From: Nymphalis io
Taxonomy: Eukaryota; Arthropoda; Insecta; Lepidoptera; Nymphalidae
NCBI RefSeq assembly: GCF_905147045.1
Contig: NC_065908.1
Coordinates: 7,874,001-7,938,000 of the forward strand
Length of the DNA stretch: 64,000 bases
Direction of reading: 5' to 3'
Position 1 is the first letter of the stretch. Each line of letters starts with the position of its first letter. Under the pieces are notes generated by a model that was not told the origin of the DNA, searched no databases, and saw nothing but the letters and a program-made list of their open reading frames with translations. Both the position numbers and the translations under genes were made by a program. Positions 62,720 to 64,000 of this stretch are shown one piece after another.

Positions 62720-62862
62720 GCACTTGCCCTTATATCCTTTTCTGTACTCTTGTCTCCTGATAATCTGTATCCAAAATTACAATCTTTTTATTAAATACGA
62801 CGTGAAAACGTAACAAACAAACAAACCTCATTCGCATTTATAATATTATTAAGTAAAGTATA
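62720..62862 (-). repeat. Family H copy, degraded
   Basis: AACGTAACAAACAAACAAAC and ATTCGCATTTATAATATTA mark the family's terminal part on the minus strand. Confidence 0.45.
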
Positions 62863-63101
62863 CTTGAAATGCATTTAATAAATAAACTACTTACTATATT
62901 TAAACTAAACTCATATAAATTATATATAAGATAATAAGTTGGAGAATGATTTTGATAAACAATATTATATGTTTTTATACATATGTATGAGTTGTTCTCT
63001 ACTAATCCACTACACGCTAAATTGTCATGTAACTTTTACATTAATAATTTTAGTCCACAATCACCTAATAAGATCATAGTCGAAAGGGCTAGTATTGAAT
63101 C
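62863..63101. other. Unassigned AT-rich stretch
   Basis: Nothing recognised. Confidence 0.5.
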
Positions 63102-63517
63102 TACTGCCTAGTTGGTCTATTTATTTATTTATTAAATAGGAACACTAACAATATACATATTAAATGGTGGCATACATAACATTCTAGTGGCTTGATGTAA
63201 CACCGAAGACCCGGAGGTCCTGGGTTCAATTCTCAGGTCGGGCCAATCAAAAGTTATTGGGTTTTTCTCTCAGAAAATTCTCAGTAGCAGCCCGGAGTCT
63301 GGAAGTTGGAAGTGTATACACTCTCGTGCCTCGGAAAGCACGTAAATCTATTGGTCCTGCGCCTGAACTCTTTCCGGTCGTGTTGGATTGCTGTCCCATC
63401 GGATTATGAGAGTTAGGGAATAGAGAGTGCACTTGTGTTTACGCACACACTTGTGCACTATAATATCTCCTGCGCAGTTGGCTAATCTCTCTTGAGATTG
63501 ACCGCCGTAGCCGAAAA
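63102..63517 (+). mobile_element. SINE-D copy with an insertion in its A-box region
   Basis: The head starts TACTGCCTAGTTGGTCT (63102-63118), is interrupted by 64 bp, and resumes TCTAGTGGCTTGATG (63183). The body and B box (GGGTTCAATTC) are otherwise typical. The end at about 63517 (GCCGTAGCCGAAAATG) lacks the ATT tail. Confidence 0.88.
63119..63182. mobile_element. Small insertion inside SINE-D
   Basis: Begins ATTTATTTATTTATTAAATAG. A similar TTTATTTATTTATCAAATAG start is seen at about 17168. TCT occurs at both junctions. It is probably a short 3' end of another retroelement, inserted or templated there. Confidence 0.6.
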
Positions 63518-63578
63518 TGTGAAAATACCATAGATGATTGTGTAAGAATTTATTAAATAAAAACTTAATTATCCCTTG

Positions 63579-63825
63579 ATAGTAGGGCTTTGTATATGCC
63601 CGGCTGGGTAGCTACCACACACTCAACAGATATTGTACCAGGTTTAGTGAGCTAGTGTAACTACTGACACAAATAACATAATATCTCAGTTCCCAAGGTT
63701 GGTCGCCACCGAGGATGTACGGAATGGTTAATATTTCCAACATCGCTAATATCTATGGGCGGTGGTGATCACTTACCTACAGGTGGCCTGTTTGGCCGTC
63801 CACCATCTTAATACAACAAAAAATA
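63579..63825 (+). mobile_element. SINE-A copy, old
   Basis: AGTAGGGCTTTGTATATGCC, CACACACTCAACAGATATTG, a deleted middle, TCAGTTCCCAAGGTTGGTCG and CACTTACCTACAGGTGGCC. Confidence 0.82.
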
Positions 63826-64000
63826 TATACATATCAAAGATATACAAAATATATAATTAAAAAAAACTGACATTTATTTTATACATAGCAGAAAATTAAA
63901 ATATTTACGCTTTTACTATTAAAATAAACACATTCATGGGGCTACAGTTTCAATATGTCGTTCCGGAAATGACGTTTCAAGTGATTCAGATATATGACGT
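63826..64000. other. Unassigned AT-rich end of window
   Basis: Nothing recognised. Confidence 0.5.

Noticed and set aside
1..64000. A bacterial operon, phage or defence system.
   Set aside because: Composition, SINEs, non-LTR elements and the lack of dense open frames all indicate animal nuclear DNA.

Overview
This is a 64 kb stretch of AT-rich eukaryotic nuclear DNA, almost certainly from a moth or butterfly (Lepidoptera). The evidence is four or more dispersed SINE families of a kind I recall from lepidopteran genomes, together with RTE-type and jockey/CR1-type non-LTR retrotransposons of insect type. The species cannot be told from this sequence. I found no complete host protein-coding gene, tRNA, rRNA, CRISPR array or bacterial operon. 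The window reads as intergenic DNA or one long intron filled with retroelements. Family names used here are local labels, not database names.

SINE-A (about 290 bp, A-rich 3' end, internal block GTGTTCCGGTTTGAAGGGT) has about 26 whole or partial copies on both strands. SINE-B (about 290 bp, tRNA-like head, 3' end ...CAGCAGTGGGACATTCACAGG...) has about 18. SINE-C (about 275 bp, tRNA-like head, ATT-repeat tail) has 6. SINE-D (about 370 bp, tRNA-like head, ATT-repeat tail) has 4 good copies and 2 diverged relatives. Minor families E, F, G and H have 2 to 7 copies each. Clean target-site duplications are visible for several copies.

Layout: 0-5 kb is mostly unique AT-rich DNA with one SINE-C and a diverged local duplication (3147-3285 and 4564-4680), each copy of which carries a splice-donor-like motif. 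From 5 to 10 kb there are scattered SINE-A and SINE-B copies, including one SINE-B rearranged like a twin-priming product (5992-6301). At 10.2-11.1 kb lies a frameshifted RTE-clade remnant. From 11 to 30 kb there are old SINE fragments, two 3'-end scraps of the main LINE family, and two remnants of another retroelement's C-terminal coding end (20.8 and 29.8 kb). A 5'-truncated LINE sits at 30687-33300, inside a 30-bp tandem repeat that carries a CRE/ATF palindrome. From 33 to 49 kb is the densest SINE zone. A nearly full-length LINE of the same family lies at about 50488-54148, with one stop codon interrupting its 980-codon ORF. From 54 to 64 kb is further SINE-rich, geneless DNA.

The elements probably interact. 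SINE-A and the main LINE share an 18-bp block near their 3' ends, just before the A tail, which suggests that the LINE's reverse transcriptase mobilises SINE-A. The two long LINE copies look nearly identical by eye but each carries a different single inactivating lesion, so an active relative probably exists or recently existed elsewhere in the genome.
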